From: Streptomyces rugosispiralis
Lineage (GTDB): Bacteria > Actinomycetota > Actinomycetes > Streptomycetales > Streptomycetaceae
DNA: 64,000 nucleotides
Assembly (NCBI RefSeq): GCF_024505145.1
Contig: NZ_JANIAA010000018.1
Coordinates: 112,257-176,256, forward strand
Direction of reading: 5' to 3'
The position numbers were made by a program, and so were the translations under genes. Numbering within the stretch: position 1 is the stretch's first letter; the number at the start of each line of letters is the position of its first letter. The notes beneath the pieces were generated by a model. It ran no database searches, was not told where the DNA came from, and saw only the letters and a list, made by a program, of their open reading frames with translations. Positions 1 to 8,079 of this stretch are shown here, piece after piece.

Positions 1-276
1 GCCCGGGTCCGGGGCACCGTACGGAACCGGGGCGGCCGGCCGCTCGGGGATGCGCGGGTCTCGCTGCTGGACGCCTCCGGGGACGTGGTCGGCCAGGCCA
101 TCACCGGCACGGACGGGTCCTTCGGCTTCGAGGCGCTGACCGGCGACCACTACACGGTGGTGGCCAGCGGTTACGCCCCGGCGACCCGCCAGATCACGGT
201 TGGCGGCGCGGCGGGCACCGAGCGGCGGGATGTGGACTTCCTGCTGGGGCACGGCGACGGCGACGGCGACGAGTGA
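1..276 (+). CDS. C-terminal end of a carboxypeptidase-regulatory-like domain protein (partial)
   Basis: The reading frame is open from the first base of the window and ends at TGA 274-276, so only the last 91 codons are present. They encode one beta-sandwich of the carboxypeptidase regulatory / transthyretin-like type, recognised by the repeated pattern of Gly-Arg-Pro-Leu, a change after DVVGQ, Thr-Asp-Gly-Ser-Phe-Gly-Phe and a closing YTVVASGYAP strand. Such domains occur in extracellular or membrane-anchored Streptomyces proteins as adhesion or spacer modules. The protein ends in an Asp/Gly-rich GDGDGDE tail. What precedes the domain (transporter, sugar-binding or repeat protein) lies outside the window, so full function cannot be assigned. 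Confidence 0.75.
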   Translation, partial: ARVRGTVRNRGGRPLGDARVSLLDASGDVVGQAITGTDGSFGFEALTGDHYTVVASGYAPATRQITVGGAAGTERRDVDFLLGHGDGDGDE

Positions 277-346
277 GTCCGGGCCCTCAGTGGGAGGGCC
301 CGGCAGAGCGTGACGTAAAGGACTTAAAGGATGTAAAGAGCGGAAT

Positions 347-379
347 GTAAGGAGCAGCGCCCTGGGCGCTGCTCCTTAC
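347..379. terminator. Bidirectional hairpin terminator
   Basis: A perfect 15-bp stem (347-361 with 365-379) closes a 3-nt CTG loop. It lies between the stop of the leftmost gene on the plus strand and the stop of the hypothetical gene on the minus strand, so it can terminate both convergent transcripts. There is no T tract, which is usual for Streptomyces terminators. Confidence 0.8.
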
Positions 380-676
380 TCATTCGTCCTTCTCGGAGAG
401 GCTCTCCTCAGAGAGGCTCTCCTCGGAGAAGCCCTCCGAGAAGCCCTCCTCCTCGGGGAGGCTCTCCCACGCCTCGCCCTTCCGGTACAGCTCGAAGCCC
501 TCCTCGTCCGCGATGGACTCCGCCTGGGCCTGGCTGCGGAGGGAGATCTCGTACGTATGGCTGTCGACGGTCGCGTGGACGCCCGAGCCGTCGGTGACCG
601 TCTCGATGGAATGCGTCTCGTAGATGACGCGTCCCGGCTCGCACTTGCTCCAGACCACGTGCATGCTCACTGCCAT
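380..676 (-). CDS. Hypothetical protein with acidic Glu/Ser repeat tail
   Basis: 98 residues from ATG at 676, chosen because GGGAG lies about 8 bases upstream; an upstream in-frame ATG at 739 would add 21 residues without a better ribosome site. The N-terminal 70 residues form a mixed alpha/beta soluble protein with no signal peptide or membrane segment. The last 25 residues are a degenerate tandem of EGFSE / EESLSE units coded by direct DNA repeats (about 385-445). I recognise no family. It stands alone, convergent with the preceding gene. Confidence 0.55.
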   Translation of the reverse strand: MAVSMHVVWSKCEPGRVIYETHSIETVTDGSGVHATVDSHTYEISLRSQAQAESIADEEGFELYRKGEAWESLPEEEGFSEGFSEESLSEESLSEKDE

Positions 677-786
677 CGGACCCACTCCCGCCGACGAGTC
701 CCCTGGTTTCAGGGTCTCACCTGATCGCCAGGTCCACATGGCCTGACGTGGCCCTCATGACCTGACGTGGCCCTCGACGACCTCCG

Positions 787-822
787 CACTCCCCTCACTC
801 CCCTCACTCCCCTCACTCCCCT
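787..822. repeat. 9-bp tandem repeat, four copies
   Basis: Four perfect copies of CACTCCCCT occupy 787-822, just beyond the stop of the MFS gene. A diverged direct repeat, CCTGACGTGGCCCTC, occurs twice immediately before it (about 742-776). No function is evident. Confidence 0.85.
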
Positions 823-839
823 CACACCTCCCCGCCCCC

Positions 840-2060
840 TCACCTCCGTTTCCCGAACAGCGCCACGTTCGCCAAGGCGAGGACCACCAGCGCGCCCCCG
901 AACCACATCACACTCGGGACCGCCACCCCGTCCGCCGCCCGGCCGCCGAGCAGCGCGCCCAGCGATATCGCCACGTTGAAGACGCCGACGTACAGCGCCG
1001 ACGCCGCCTCCCGCGCGTCCGGTGCCGCGCGCAGCACCCAGGTCTGGCAGGTCACCGACACCCCGCCGTACGCCAGGCCCCACACCAGCAGCAGTACGGC
1101 CGCCCCCGCCGTCGTGGCGCCGGCGAGCGGGACCAGCAGCTCGGCCGCCGCCAGCAGGGTGAAGATGACCATGAGGGTGCGGCGCGGATCACGGTGGGCG
1201 GTGGCGCCGGCCAGGAAGTTCCCGGCGATGCCCGCCACGCCGTACGTCAGCAGCAGGGTGCTGATCAGGCCCGTACCGGCCTCGGCGACCTCCTCGAGCA
1301 CCGGGCGGACGTAGGTGTACGCGCCGAAGTGGCCGGTGACCAGCAGCAGGGTGGTGATGAGGCCGGTCCGCAGCCGGACGTTGCGGAACAGGCCCGGCAC
1401 CTCGCGCAGCCGGATGGTCCCGGTGGCGGGCAGCGGCGGCAGGGTGACGGCCATGGCGGCGGCCACGGCCAGCGACAGGGCGGCGAAGGCCGCGAACGCG
1501 ACCCGCCAATGGACCAGATCGCCGATGACCGTCCCGATCGGCACCCCGAGCACCGAGGCCACCGCGATACCGCTGAAGATCAACGTGGTGGCATGGCCCG
1601 CGGAACGCTCGGGCACCAGCCGCACCGCGAGCCCGCCCGCGATGGACCACACCCCGCCGATGCTCACCCCTACCAGCACGCGGGCGAACAGCAGGACGGC
1701 GAAGCCGGGCGCGAGCGCGGAGAGCAGATTGGCGACGGCCAGCAGCACCATCAGACCGCACAGCACCAGCCGCCGGTCGTAGCGGCCTACGGTGACGGTG
1801 AGCAGCGGGGCGGCGAGCGCGGCGACCAGGCCGGGCACGGTCATGGCCAGCCCCGCCGTACCGTCCGAGACCCCGAGCGCGGAGCCGATCGAGGTGAGCA
1901 GGCCGACCGGCAGCATCTCGGTGGTGACCACCCCGAAGGTGCCGACCGCGACGGCGACGACGGCGAGCCAGCCCCCGAGCCGGGCTCCGAGCGGCGAGCG
2001 CACCGCCGGAGGTGACCCGGATGTGCCTGCCGGAGCGGTGAGTTCCGTGCTATTGGACAT
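840..2060 (-). CDS. MFS transporter, DHA1 drug/sugar efflux type
   Basis: 406 residues from ATG 2060, with a weak AAAGG ribosome site. About twelve hydrophobic segments start near residue 28. The first carries VVTTEMLPVGLL, close to the TTEFLPVGLL signature of AraJ-like / chloramphenicol-resistance-type efflux permeases, and the loop after the second-third segment has GRYDRR, a form of MFS motif A. The family exports small hydrophobic molecules or sugars with proton exchange across the cytoplasmic membrane. The gene is divergent from a LysR regulator across a 196-bp gap filled with an 18-bp repeat array, so the regulator probably controls it. Substrate cannot be read from the sequence. Confidence 0.88.
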   Translation of the reverse strand: MSNSTELTAPAGTSGSPPAVRSPLGARLGGWLAVVAVAVGTFGVVTTEMLPVGLLTSIGSALGVSDGTAGLAMTVPGLVAALAAPLLTVTVGRYDRRLVLCGLMVLLAVANLLSALAPGFAVLLFARVLVGVSIGGVWSIAGGLAVRLVPERSAGHATTLIFSGIAVASVLGVPIGTVIGDLVHWRVAFAAFAALSLAVAAAMAVTLPPLPATGTIRLREVPGLFRNVRLRTGLITTLLLVTGHFGAYTYVRPVLEEVAEAGTGLISTLLLTYGVAGIAGNFLAGATAHRDPRRTLMVIFTLLAAAELLVPLAGATTAGAAVLLLVWGLAYGGVSVTCQTWVLRAAPDAREAASALYVGVFNVAISLGALLGGRAADGVAVPSVMWFGGALVVLALANVALFGKRR

Positions 2061-2123
2061 GCCTTTAGCGAACAGCTGTGCCCCGGCGGGAACAACGCCG
2101 AAGTTTTCAGCCTTCCATGAGCG

Positions 2124-2231
2124 AGGCTCGACGATCGGTGGAGGCTCGACGATCGGTGGAGGCTCATCAATCGGTGGAGGCTCGACGATCGGTGGGGGCT
2201 CGACGATCGGTGGGGGCCCATCAATCGGTGA
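2124..2231. repeat. 18-bp tandem array, six copies, in a divergent regulatory gap
   Basis: Six head-to-tail 18-bp units begin at 2124, 2142, 2160, 2178, 2196 and 2214. Units 1, 2, 4 and 5 share GCTCGACGATCGGTGG; units 3 and 6 carry CATCAATCGG instead. Each main unit contains the palindrome CGATCG. The array fills most of the promoter gap between the MFS gene and its divergent LysR regulator and could hold iterated regulator sites, or be a simple minisatellite. Confidence 0.9.
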
Positions 2232-2256
2232 CGGTGATCGGTGTCGGTGGGAGGCC

Positions 2257-3147
2257 ATGACCGGGTTGGAGATCCGCGAGCTGGAGTGCTTCCTCGTGCT
2301 GAGCGAGGAGCTCCACTTCGGCCGTACGGCGGAGCGGTTGTATGTCTCGCAGAGCCGGGTGAGCCAGCTGCTGCGGTCCCTGGAGCGCCGGATCGGCGCC
2401 CGGCTGCTGGAGCGCACCAGCCGCCGGGCGCGGCTGACCCCGCTCGGCGAGCGGTTCCTGGCCGAGCTCAGACCCGCCTACGAGGCGCTCCACGGGGCCT
2501 TCGAGAGCGCCCGCGGGGCCGCGCGCGGGGTGGACGGCGTGCTGCGGATCGGGTTCCAGGGGGCCGCCGATGAACGGGTGACCGCGGCCATCGCGGGCTT
2601 CCGGGAGCGCCACCCCGACTGTGAGCCGACGACCGTCGAGATCCCGCTGGCCGATCCGTTCGGCGCGGTGCGGGCCGGTGAGGTGGACGCCGCGATCGTC
2701 TGCCTGCCGGTGACCGAGCCCGATCTGGTCCTCGGCCCGGTCTTCTCCAAGCAGCCGCAGACCGTGGTGGTCTCCGCCCGCCATCCGTTCGCGGACCGCG
2801 GCCGGGTGGACGCCGAGGCGCTGGCCGACTGCCCGCTGATCGGACCGTCCGCCCCCGCGCCGCGCTACTGGCACGACGCGATGGCGCCCGCCGCCACCCC
2901 CGGCGGGCGGCCCATCCCGCGCGGGCCGCTGGTGCACACACTCCAGGAGGGGCTGGCGGCGGTCGCGGCGGGCCGGGGCGGGATGCTGCTGTGCGCCCCG
3001 ACGGCGGAGTACCACCGCCGCCGGGACATCACCTTCGTACCGGTCGAGGGGGTGCCGGACTCGATGCTCGGCCTGGTGTGGCGACGGGCGGACGAGACCG
3101 CGCGGTTACGGGCGTTCGGGCGGGCGGTGGCGGAGCTGTGCGCTTAG
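2257..3147 (+). CDS. LysR-family transcriptional regulator (contains a TTA codon)
   Basis: 296 residues from ATG 2257, preceded by GGGAGG at 2249-2254. Residues 1-60 form the typical winged helix (ELECFLVLSEELHFGRTAERLYVSQ, recognisable by its order), followed by the two-lobed effector-binding domain, which includes the usual RIGFQGAADE and ARHPFA segments. It binds DNA as a tetramer and senses a small ligand; here the likely target is the divergent efflux gene. Leu284 is encoded by TTA at 3106-3108, the rare codon that needs the bldA tRNA, so full-length protein should appear only when that tRNA is mature, late in growth. Confidence 0.9.
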   Translation: MTGLEIRELECFLVLSEELHFGRTAERLYVSQSRVSQLLRSLERRIGARLLERTSRRARLTPLGERFLAELRPAYEALHGAFESARGAARGVDGVLRIGFQGAADERVTAAIAGFRERHPDCEPTTVEIPLADPFGAVRAGEVDAAIVCLPVTEPDLVLGPVFSKQPQTVVVSARHPFADRGRVDAEALADCPLIGPSAPAPRYWHDAMAPAATPGGRPIPRGPLVHTLQEGLAAVAAGRGGMLLCAPTAEYHRRRDITFVPVEGVPDSMLGLVWRRADETARLRAFGRAVAELCA

Positions 3148-3289
3148 GGGTCCTCAGCCACCTCGGGGCCGTCCCCCTGCCGGGCGCTGTGGTCCTCCGG
3201 GGTTCTCCCCGTGTCGGGCCCTCGGTCAGCGCCAGGTCGGCGGCGCGGCTACGGGGTGTCCGGTGGACCGCGCGGCGGAGCCCCGTATC

Positions 3290-3422
3290 GATGCTTTCCC
3301 CTCCCCGCAGCATCGATATGCGGCTCCGCCGCGTGGCAAGGGCTTCGCCCCTGGACCCCGGGGTCTGGGGCGGAGCCCCAGTTGAGGGAAGGGGCGGGGA
3401 GGGGAGCAGCCCGCCGCAGGCG
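3290..3422. repeat. Dispersed GC-rich intergenic repeat element, copy 1
   Basis: After the LysR stop (3148-3422) there is no gene. The stretch holds TCGATATGCGGCTCCGCC, GGGGCGGAGCCCC at 3366-3378 and GGGAAGGGGCGGGGAGGGGA near 3387-3406. The same modules recur at 6446-6560, 30640-30965, 41388-41560 and 63285-63960. The GGGGCNGAGCCCC block is self-complementary and could form short hairpins. Confidence 0.8.
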
Positions 3423-3956
3423 TCACCATCCGCCGGACAGCCCCTGGCCCACGTCCCTGCGCATGCACACCCGTGGCCAGCGGTCCAGCCCATGACCGGC
3501 CTCGCTGAGCCTGATCTCGCGGAGGCCGGGGGTCAGCTCGTTCTCGGTCAGGGTCCGGAAGCCGCATCGCGCGGCGTAGTACGGGGCGTTCCAGGCCACG
3601 TCGACGAAGGTGGTCAGGGTGAGCGCGGGGACGCCGTCGCCCGCGGCCCGCGTCGCGATGTGGTCGATCAGGGCCCGTCCCACGCCCCGGCGGGCGCAGT
3701 CGGGGTGGACCGAGATCTGCTCGATATGGATGTTTCCGTCGACGGGGTCGGTGATCAGGTACGCCATCGCCCGCTCGGCGTCGTCCACCGCGACCCAGGC
3801 CCGTCCGGCCCGCTGGTAGCGGCTCAGCTCTTCCAGGCTCAGGGGCTCGTCATCGGCGACTTCGTCCATTCCGATGTCCCGGAAGCAGAGTCCGGCGGCG
3901 CGCTCTATGTCCTGGAGGACGGGGAGTTCTTCACTGGTGCTCGTTCGAATCCGCAC
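3423..3956 (-). CDS. GNAT-family N-acetyltransferase
   Basis: 177 residues from GTG 3956, the first start that follows a GGAGG (11 bases away); longer starts would include no conserved sequence. The acetyl-CoA pyrophosphate-binding motif is RRGVGRA at residues 89-95, preceded by the beta-4 strand HIEQISVHP, and the C-terminal APYYAARCGF segment is the usual fifth-helix Tyr region. The family transfers an acetyl group from acetyl-CoA to an amine; the acceptor is unknown. It lies alone between two divergent or convergent units. Its promoter region carries three 10-bp repeats. Confidence 0.85.
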   Translation of the reverse strand: MRIRTSTSEELPVLQDIERAAGLCFRDIGMDEVADDEPLSLEELSRYQRAGRAWVAVDDAERAMAYLITDPVDGNIHIEQISVHPDCARRGVGRALIDHIATRAAGDGVPALTLTTFVDVAWNAPYYAARCGFRTLTENELTPGLREIRLSEAGHGLDRWPRVCMRRDVGQGLSGGW

Positions 3957-4033
3957 CCCACCATCATCCTCCGGAACGCCGCGACAAAGGCGTGCCCCCC
4001 ACCGCCGTGGGGAGCACCCTTCGGCCGTTCCTT

Positions 4034-4063
4034 CATATGAACGCATATGAACGCATATGAACG
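4034..4063. repeat. 10-bp tandem repeat CATATGAACG, three copies
   Basis: Three perfect copies of CATATGAACG at 4034, 4044 and 4054, AT-richer than the surroundings, lie 78 bp upstream of the acetyltransferase start. The position fits a promoter or binding-site cluster, but no known motif is recognised. Confidence 0.75.
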
Positions 4064-4191
4064 CCATCGGACCGAGGTCACCCCAATGACCTCGGCCTTC
4101 TCCGCTGGCGGTGATCATGAATCTACCAAGATCGGTGCGTGGGGGCGAGGTTGAGGGGGCGTCATCTCAGTAGGCGGCCTCCCCCGTGCCC

Positions 4192-5304
4192 TCACGCCTC
4201 GGCGGCCGCCCCCTCCGCGATCGCCTCGTCCACCTCGCCCGTGCGCGCCGCCTCCTCCGCCGCGAAGCGCCGCTGGTCCAGGCGCTCGGCCAGTTCCTCA
4301 TCCTGGTTCATCAGCAGGTCGAGGTTGCTGTCGCCCAACTCCAGCACGCCCATGTCGACATACGCCCGCTGGAGCCGCTCGCCCCACAGCCCGATGTCCT
4401 TCACACACGGCACGATCCGGCTGAAGAGCAGCTTGCGGAACATGTGCAGGAACTGCGACTGCTCGCAGTACTCCTCGGCCTCGGCCTTCGGGATGCCGAA
4501 GTTCTCCAGGGCCTCCACGCCGCGCAGCCGGTCGCGCATCAAGTAGCAGCCCTCGATGACGAATTCCTCGCGTTCGCGCAGCTCCGCGTCGCTCAACTGC
4601 CGGTAGTAGTCGCGCAGCGCCATCCGGCCGAAGGCCACATGGCGGGCCTCGTCCTGCATGACGTAGGCGAGGATCTGCTGGGGCAGCGGCTTGTCGGTGG
4701 TGTCGCGGATGAGGCCGAACGCGGCGAGCGCCAGGCCCTCGATGAGCACCTGCATGCCCAGGTAGGCCATGTCCCAGCGGGAGTCGCGGAGGGTGTCGCC
4801 GAGGAGGGTCCGCAGATCGGTGTTGATGGGGTAGACCGTGCCGAGCTTCTCGTGCAGGAAGCGGCCGTACAGCTCGGCGTGGCGCGCCTCGTCCATGGTC
4901 TGGGTCGCGGAGTAGAACTTGGCGTCGAGGTCGGGCGCGGCCTCCACGATCCGGGCGGCGCACACCATCGCGCCCTGTTCGCCGTGGAGGAACTGGCTGA
5001 ACTGCCAGGCGGCGACGTGATGGCGCAGCTCGCCCTTGTCCCGGTCGGTCATCCGGTCCCAGTGGCGGGTGCCGTGGAGGGCGAGCGACTCATCGGGGGT
5101 GCCCAGCGGATCGTACGGGTCCACGTCCAGGCCCCAGTCGATCCGCTTGACCGCGTCCCACTGCTTGTCCTTGCCCTTCTGGTAGAGGGCGAGCAGCCGG
5201 GCCCGGTGGTCGTCGTACTCCCAGCTGAACCGGGCGGCGCCGCCGGCGGGCACCTGCCAGAGGGGGTCTCCGGGATCCATCGCGTAGAGCTCTCGCGTCG
5301 CCAC
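4192..5304 (-). CDS. Ferritin-like di-iron protein
   Basis: 370 residues from GTG 5304, with a strong AAGGAGG eight bases upstream. The four-helix-bundle di-iron ligand set is visible: Glu109 (HGEQ), Glu139 and His142 (DEARH), Glu189 (LIEG), then Glu219 and His222 (DEARH). This E, ExxH, E, ExxH pattern is that of the ribonucleotide-reductase-R2 / ferritin-like superfamily, which activates O2 at two iron atoms or stores iron. There is no signal peptide, so it is cytoplasmic. It is divergent from another di-iron protein, the AurF-like gene, across a 190-bp gap, suggesting shared control. Exact reaction unknown. Confidence 0.82.
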   Translation of the reverse strand: MATRELYAMDPGDPLWQVPAGGAARFSWEYDDHRARLLALYQKGKDKQWDAVKRIDWGLDVDPYDPLGTPDESLALHGTRHWDRMTDRDKGELRHHVAAWQFSQFLHGEQGAMVCAARIVEAAPDLDAKFYSATQTMDEARHAELYGRFLHEKLGTVYPINTDLRTLLGDTLRDSRWDMAYLGMQVLIEGLALAAFGLIRDTTDKPLPQQILAYVMQDEARHVAFGRMALRDYYRQLSDAELREREEFVIEGCYLMRDRLRGVEALENFGIPKAEAEEYCEQSQFLHMFRKLLFSRIVPCVKDIGLWGERLQRAYVDMGVLELGDSNLDLLMNQDEELAERLDQRRFAAEEAARTGEVDEAIAEGAAAEA

Positions 5305-5494
5305 CGACGCCTCCTTCGCCTCGCTCCCCCGTGAACGGATGCGTACTCGGCAGGCTCACACGTCGTTACTCGGCGGTCAATAAGACCTCCCCAGGGGATT
5401 GACGGCCTTGCTGACACGGAGTCTCATAAGAGGTATCCGCCGGTAACCGTTCCCACCGGTGTGTGTCCGAGCCATCAGTGAGGTGCCCTCGACG

Positions 5495-6424
5495 ATGTCC
5501 ACCATGACCGAACCACCCGCGCTCCGGGACGCGCTCGGGCTGATCAAGGACCGCGAACGGGTCGCGGAGCGGCTGCTCCAGTCCTCCGCCAAGCACTCCT
5601 TCGACCCCGACACCGAACTGGACTGGGACGCGCCGTTCGAGCCAGGCAAGTGGTTCTGGCCACCGGAGCTGGTGTCGCTCTACGACACGCCCATGTGGCG
5701 CCGGATGTCGGAGGAGCAGCGGCTGCTGCTGTCCCAGCACGAGGCGGCGGCCCTCGCCTCCCTGGGCATATGGTTCGAGATCATCCTGATCCAGCTGCTC
5801 ACCCGGCACATCTACGACAAGCCCGCGACCAGCGCGCATGTGCGGTACGCGCTCACCGAGATCGAAGATGAGTGCCGCCACTCCAAGATGTTCGCGCGGC
5901 TGATCACCAAGGGCGGCACCCCGGCGTATCCGGTCGCCCCGCTCCACCACAACCTGGGCCGGTTCTTCAAGACGTTCTCCACCACGCCCGGTTCGTTCAC
6001 CGCGACCCTCCTCGGCGAGGAGATCCTGGACTGGATGCAGCGGCTGACCTTCCCCGACGAGCGCGTTCAGCCGCTGATTCGCGGGGTGACCCGGATCCAT
6101 GTGGTCGAGGAGGCCCGCCATGTGCGGTACGCGCGCGAGGAGCTGCGCCGCCAGATGCTGCGGGCGCCGCGCTGGGAGGCGGAGCTGACCCGGATCGGTT
6201 CCGGGGAGTTCTCCCGGATCTTCTCGCAGGCGTTCATCAACCCCAAGGTCTACACGGACGTGGGACTCGACCGCCGCGCGGCCGTCGCTCAAGTGCGGGC
6301 CAGCGCCCATCGGCGCGAGGTGATGCGCAACGGCGCCCGCAAGCTCACCGAATTCCTCGATGACGTCGGGGTGATGCGGGGCGTCGGGCGCCGACTCTGG
6401 AAGAGCTCGGGGCTGCTGGCCTAG
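5495..6424 (+). CDS. AurF-like di-iron oxygenase
   Basis: 309 residues from ATG 5495, following GTGAGGTG about nine bases upstream. Candidate iron ligands occur in the AurF order: Glu95 (WFEII), Glu126 and His129 (DECRH), Glu175/176 (GEEILDW), His202, then Glu206 and His209 (EEARH). The extra His before the last ExxH is characteristic of AurF/CmlI N-oxygenases, which oxidise aryl amines to nitro groups. Homologues of this length are common in actinomycetes without known substrates and often are not in biosynthetic clusters, so amine oxidation is an inference. The gene is divergent from a ferritin-like protein and followed by a TetR regulator. Confidence 0.8.
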   Translation: MSTMTEPPALRDALGLIKDRERVAERLLQSSAKHSFDPDTELDWDAPFEPGKWFWPPELVSLYDTPMWRRMSEEQRLLLSQHEAAALASLGIWFEIILIQLLTRHIYDKPATSAHVRYALTEIEDECRHSKMFARLITKGGTPAYPVAPLHHNLGRFFKTFSTTPGSFTATLLGEEILDWMQRLTFPDERVQPLIRGVTRIHVVEEARHVRYAREELRRQMLRAPRWEAELTRIGSGEFSRIFSQAFINPKVYTDVGLDRRAAVAQVRASAHRREVMRNGARKLTEFLDDVGVMRGVGRRLWKSSGLLA

Positions 6425-6445
6425 GGGTGCCCGTGGCCTAGGGGG

Positions 6446-6600
6446 CGCCTGTCGCGGGCTGTTCCCCTCCCCGCCCCTTCCCGAAACTGGGGCTCCGCCC
6501 CAGACCCCGCTCCTCAAGCGCCGGAGGGGCTGGAAGGCGCGGCTCCGCCCCAGCCCCCGGGGCCCAGGGGGCGAAGATCCGCCGAACATCCCGTAGGGCT
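6446..6600. repeat. Dispersed GC-rich intergenic repeat element, copy 2
   Basis: The 321-bp gap between the AurF-like and TetR genes is largely this element: GCGGGCTGTTCCCCTCCCC followed by GCCCCTTCCCGAAACTGG and GGGCTCCGCCCC, in reverse orientation to the copy at 3290-3422. The last 100 bases before the TetR gene hold its promoter. Confidence 0.8.
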
Positions 6601-6716
6601 GGGGCCAAGGGAGTCATCGGCCGCCGGGCCAAGGGACGTTGGGCCGTCGGCCCCAAGGGCATGTTCGCGCCGGACCCGCCCGGCTCTTCGGGTCGGGCCG
6701 AAGGGGGCATCCGCTT

Positions 6717-6736
6717 CGTAACGGTGGGCGGTTACG
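6717..6736. promoter_or_regulatory. Inverted repeat CGTAAC-N8-GTTACG, probable TetR operator/promoter
   Basis: Perfect 6-bp arms separated by 8 bp end ten bases before the ATG of the TetR gene. The right arm includes TTACGCT, which resembles a -10 box about nine bases from the ATG, so the transcript may be nearly leaderless and the operator would cover the promoter. Autoregulation is inferred from position. Confidence 0.55.
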
Positions 6737-6745
6737 CTGCCAGGC

Positions 6746-7573
6746 ATGACGACAGGCAGCGGCACCGCCCCGGCACCCCCGGAGGCGACACCCCCGGCGG
6801 AGGCGAGTGCCGCCGCGCGCCCGGCGGCGGAACCCCCGGCCACCGCGAGCCCACCGGCCGCGCGCCGGGGCAGCTACCGCAGGCTGAGCGTCGAGGCGCG
6901 GCGCGCCGAACTCCTCACCGCCGCGCTCGGCCTCTTCGCCCACCGCGCGCCCGAGGACGTGTCGCTGGACGATGTGGCCTCGGCCGCCGGGGCCTCCCGT
7001 CCGCTGGTCTACCGCTACTTCCCGGGCGGTAAGCAGCAGTTGTACGAGGCGGCGCTGCGCAGCGCCGCCGATGAGCTGGAACGGTGCTTCGAGGAGCCCA
7101 GGAGCGGTCCGCTCAGCGCCCGGCTGAGCCGGGTGCTGGACCGCTATCTGGCCTTCGTGGACGAGCACGACGCGGGGTTCAGCGCGCTGTTGCAGAGCGG
7201 CAGCGTGGCCGAGACCTCGCGGACCAACGCGATCGTGGACGAGGTGCGGCGGGCGGCGGCCGAGGAGATCCTGCTCCATCTGGCGGTCAAGGAGCCCGGT
7301 GCGCGGCTGCGGATGATGGTGCGCACCTGGATCACGGCCGTCGAGGCGGCCTCGTTGATCTGGCTGGACGAGGAGAAGCGGCCGTCGCCGGCGGAGCTGC
7401 GCGACTGGCTGGTGGACCAGTTCGTGGCGATGCTGACCGCCACCGCGGCCACCGATCCGCCGACGGCCCGGGTGATGAGGGCCGCGCTCAGGATGGAGCC
7501 CGCCGAGGGACCGGTCGGGCGGCTGGCGCGCCGCGTGGTGCCCGCGCTGGACGAGGCGTCGCATCTGCTGTGA
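6746..7573 (+). CDS. TetR/AcrR-family regulator
   Basis: 275 residues from ATG 6746. A 45-residue Ala/Pro-rich N-terminal extension precedes the helix-turn-helix (ELLTAALGLFAHRAPEDVSLDDV then ASRPLVYRYF, residues about 53-100), and an all-helical ligand-binding domain follows. The extension is unusual for the family, whose members normally start just before the HTH. No ribosome site is obvious, which agrees with a leaderless message. It probably controls the preceding AurF-like/ferritin-like pair, its own gene, or both; the ligand is unknown. Confidence 0.87.
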   Translation: MTTGSGTAPAPPEATPPAEASAAARPAAEPPATASPPAARRGSYRRLSVEARRAELLTAALGLFAHRAPEDVSLDDVASAAGASRPLVYRYFPGGKQQLYEAALRSAADELERCFEEPRSGPLSARLSRVLDRYLAFVDEHDAGFSALLQSGSVAETSRTNAIVDEVRRAAAEEILLHLAVKEPGARLRMMVRTWITAVEAASLIWLDEEKRPSPAELRDWLVDQFVAMLTATAATDPPTARVMRAALRMEPAEGPVGRLARRVVPALDEASHLL

Positions 7574-7649
7574 CGCGCACGGCCGGTGAGACGTACGGTC
7601 GAGCGGCCGGGATGAGACGAATGGCCGCGGTGCGACGTACGGTCATGGC

Positions 7650-7916
7650 GTGAGAAGCGAGGAGACGCCCTTCGTGGGCGGGCCGCTGGACGGCCGGGTG
7701 CTGCCGGTGCTGGTCGGCCTCACGGGCCAGCCGCCGAAGAGCTACGAGGTGCCGGTGGAGGACGAGGCGGGCGGACCGCCGACGGTGTATGTCTACCGCA
7801 GGGTTCCCGCCGCCACCTCCAAGCGGCTGGGCCTGGTCCGGGGCTGGGCCTATGAGTACGACCCGGAGGGAAAGCCGGGCGGCGGGCCGAAGTGGCCGTG
7901 GTCCAAGCCGAACTGA
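7650..7916 (+). CDS. Conserved hypothetical small protein
   Basis: 88 residues from GTG 7650. It opens with a GGPLDGRVLPV segment, has a central YEVPVEDEAG...TVYVYRR strand region, and ends in a Gly/Pro/Trp-rich GWAYEYDPEG...PKWPWSKPN tail. I know similar short proteins in Streptomyces only as uncharacterised. No signal peptide, Cys or His pairs, so neither secretion nor metal binding is suggested. It lies 76 bp after the TetR gene in the same direction. Confidence 0.6.
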   Translation: MRSEETPFVGGPLDGRVLPVLVGLTGQPPKSYEVPVEDEAGGPPTVYVYRRVPAATSKRLGLVRGWAYEYDPEGKPGGGPKWPWSKPN

Positions 7917-8079
7917 CCGCCGGGCCGAACTGACCGCCGGGCCGGGTGACGGCCCCCGCCGGACGGGTGACCGTATTCGTCCGACTCGCCCACAATTCTC
8001 CTGAAGATACGAACGTCATGCCACGATCCCTGCTGAGCTGGACGCCGAACAGAGGCGTCTCGAAGCCGGAGGTGATCAC

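Noticed and set aside
3935..3962. GTTCGAATCC with flanking GGTGC/GCACC, resembling a tRNA T-arm
   Set aside because: No acceptor, D or anticodon arms fit around it, and the stretch codes for the start of the acetyltransferase.
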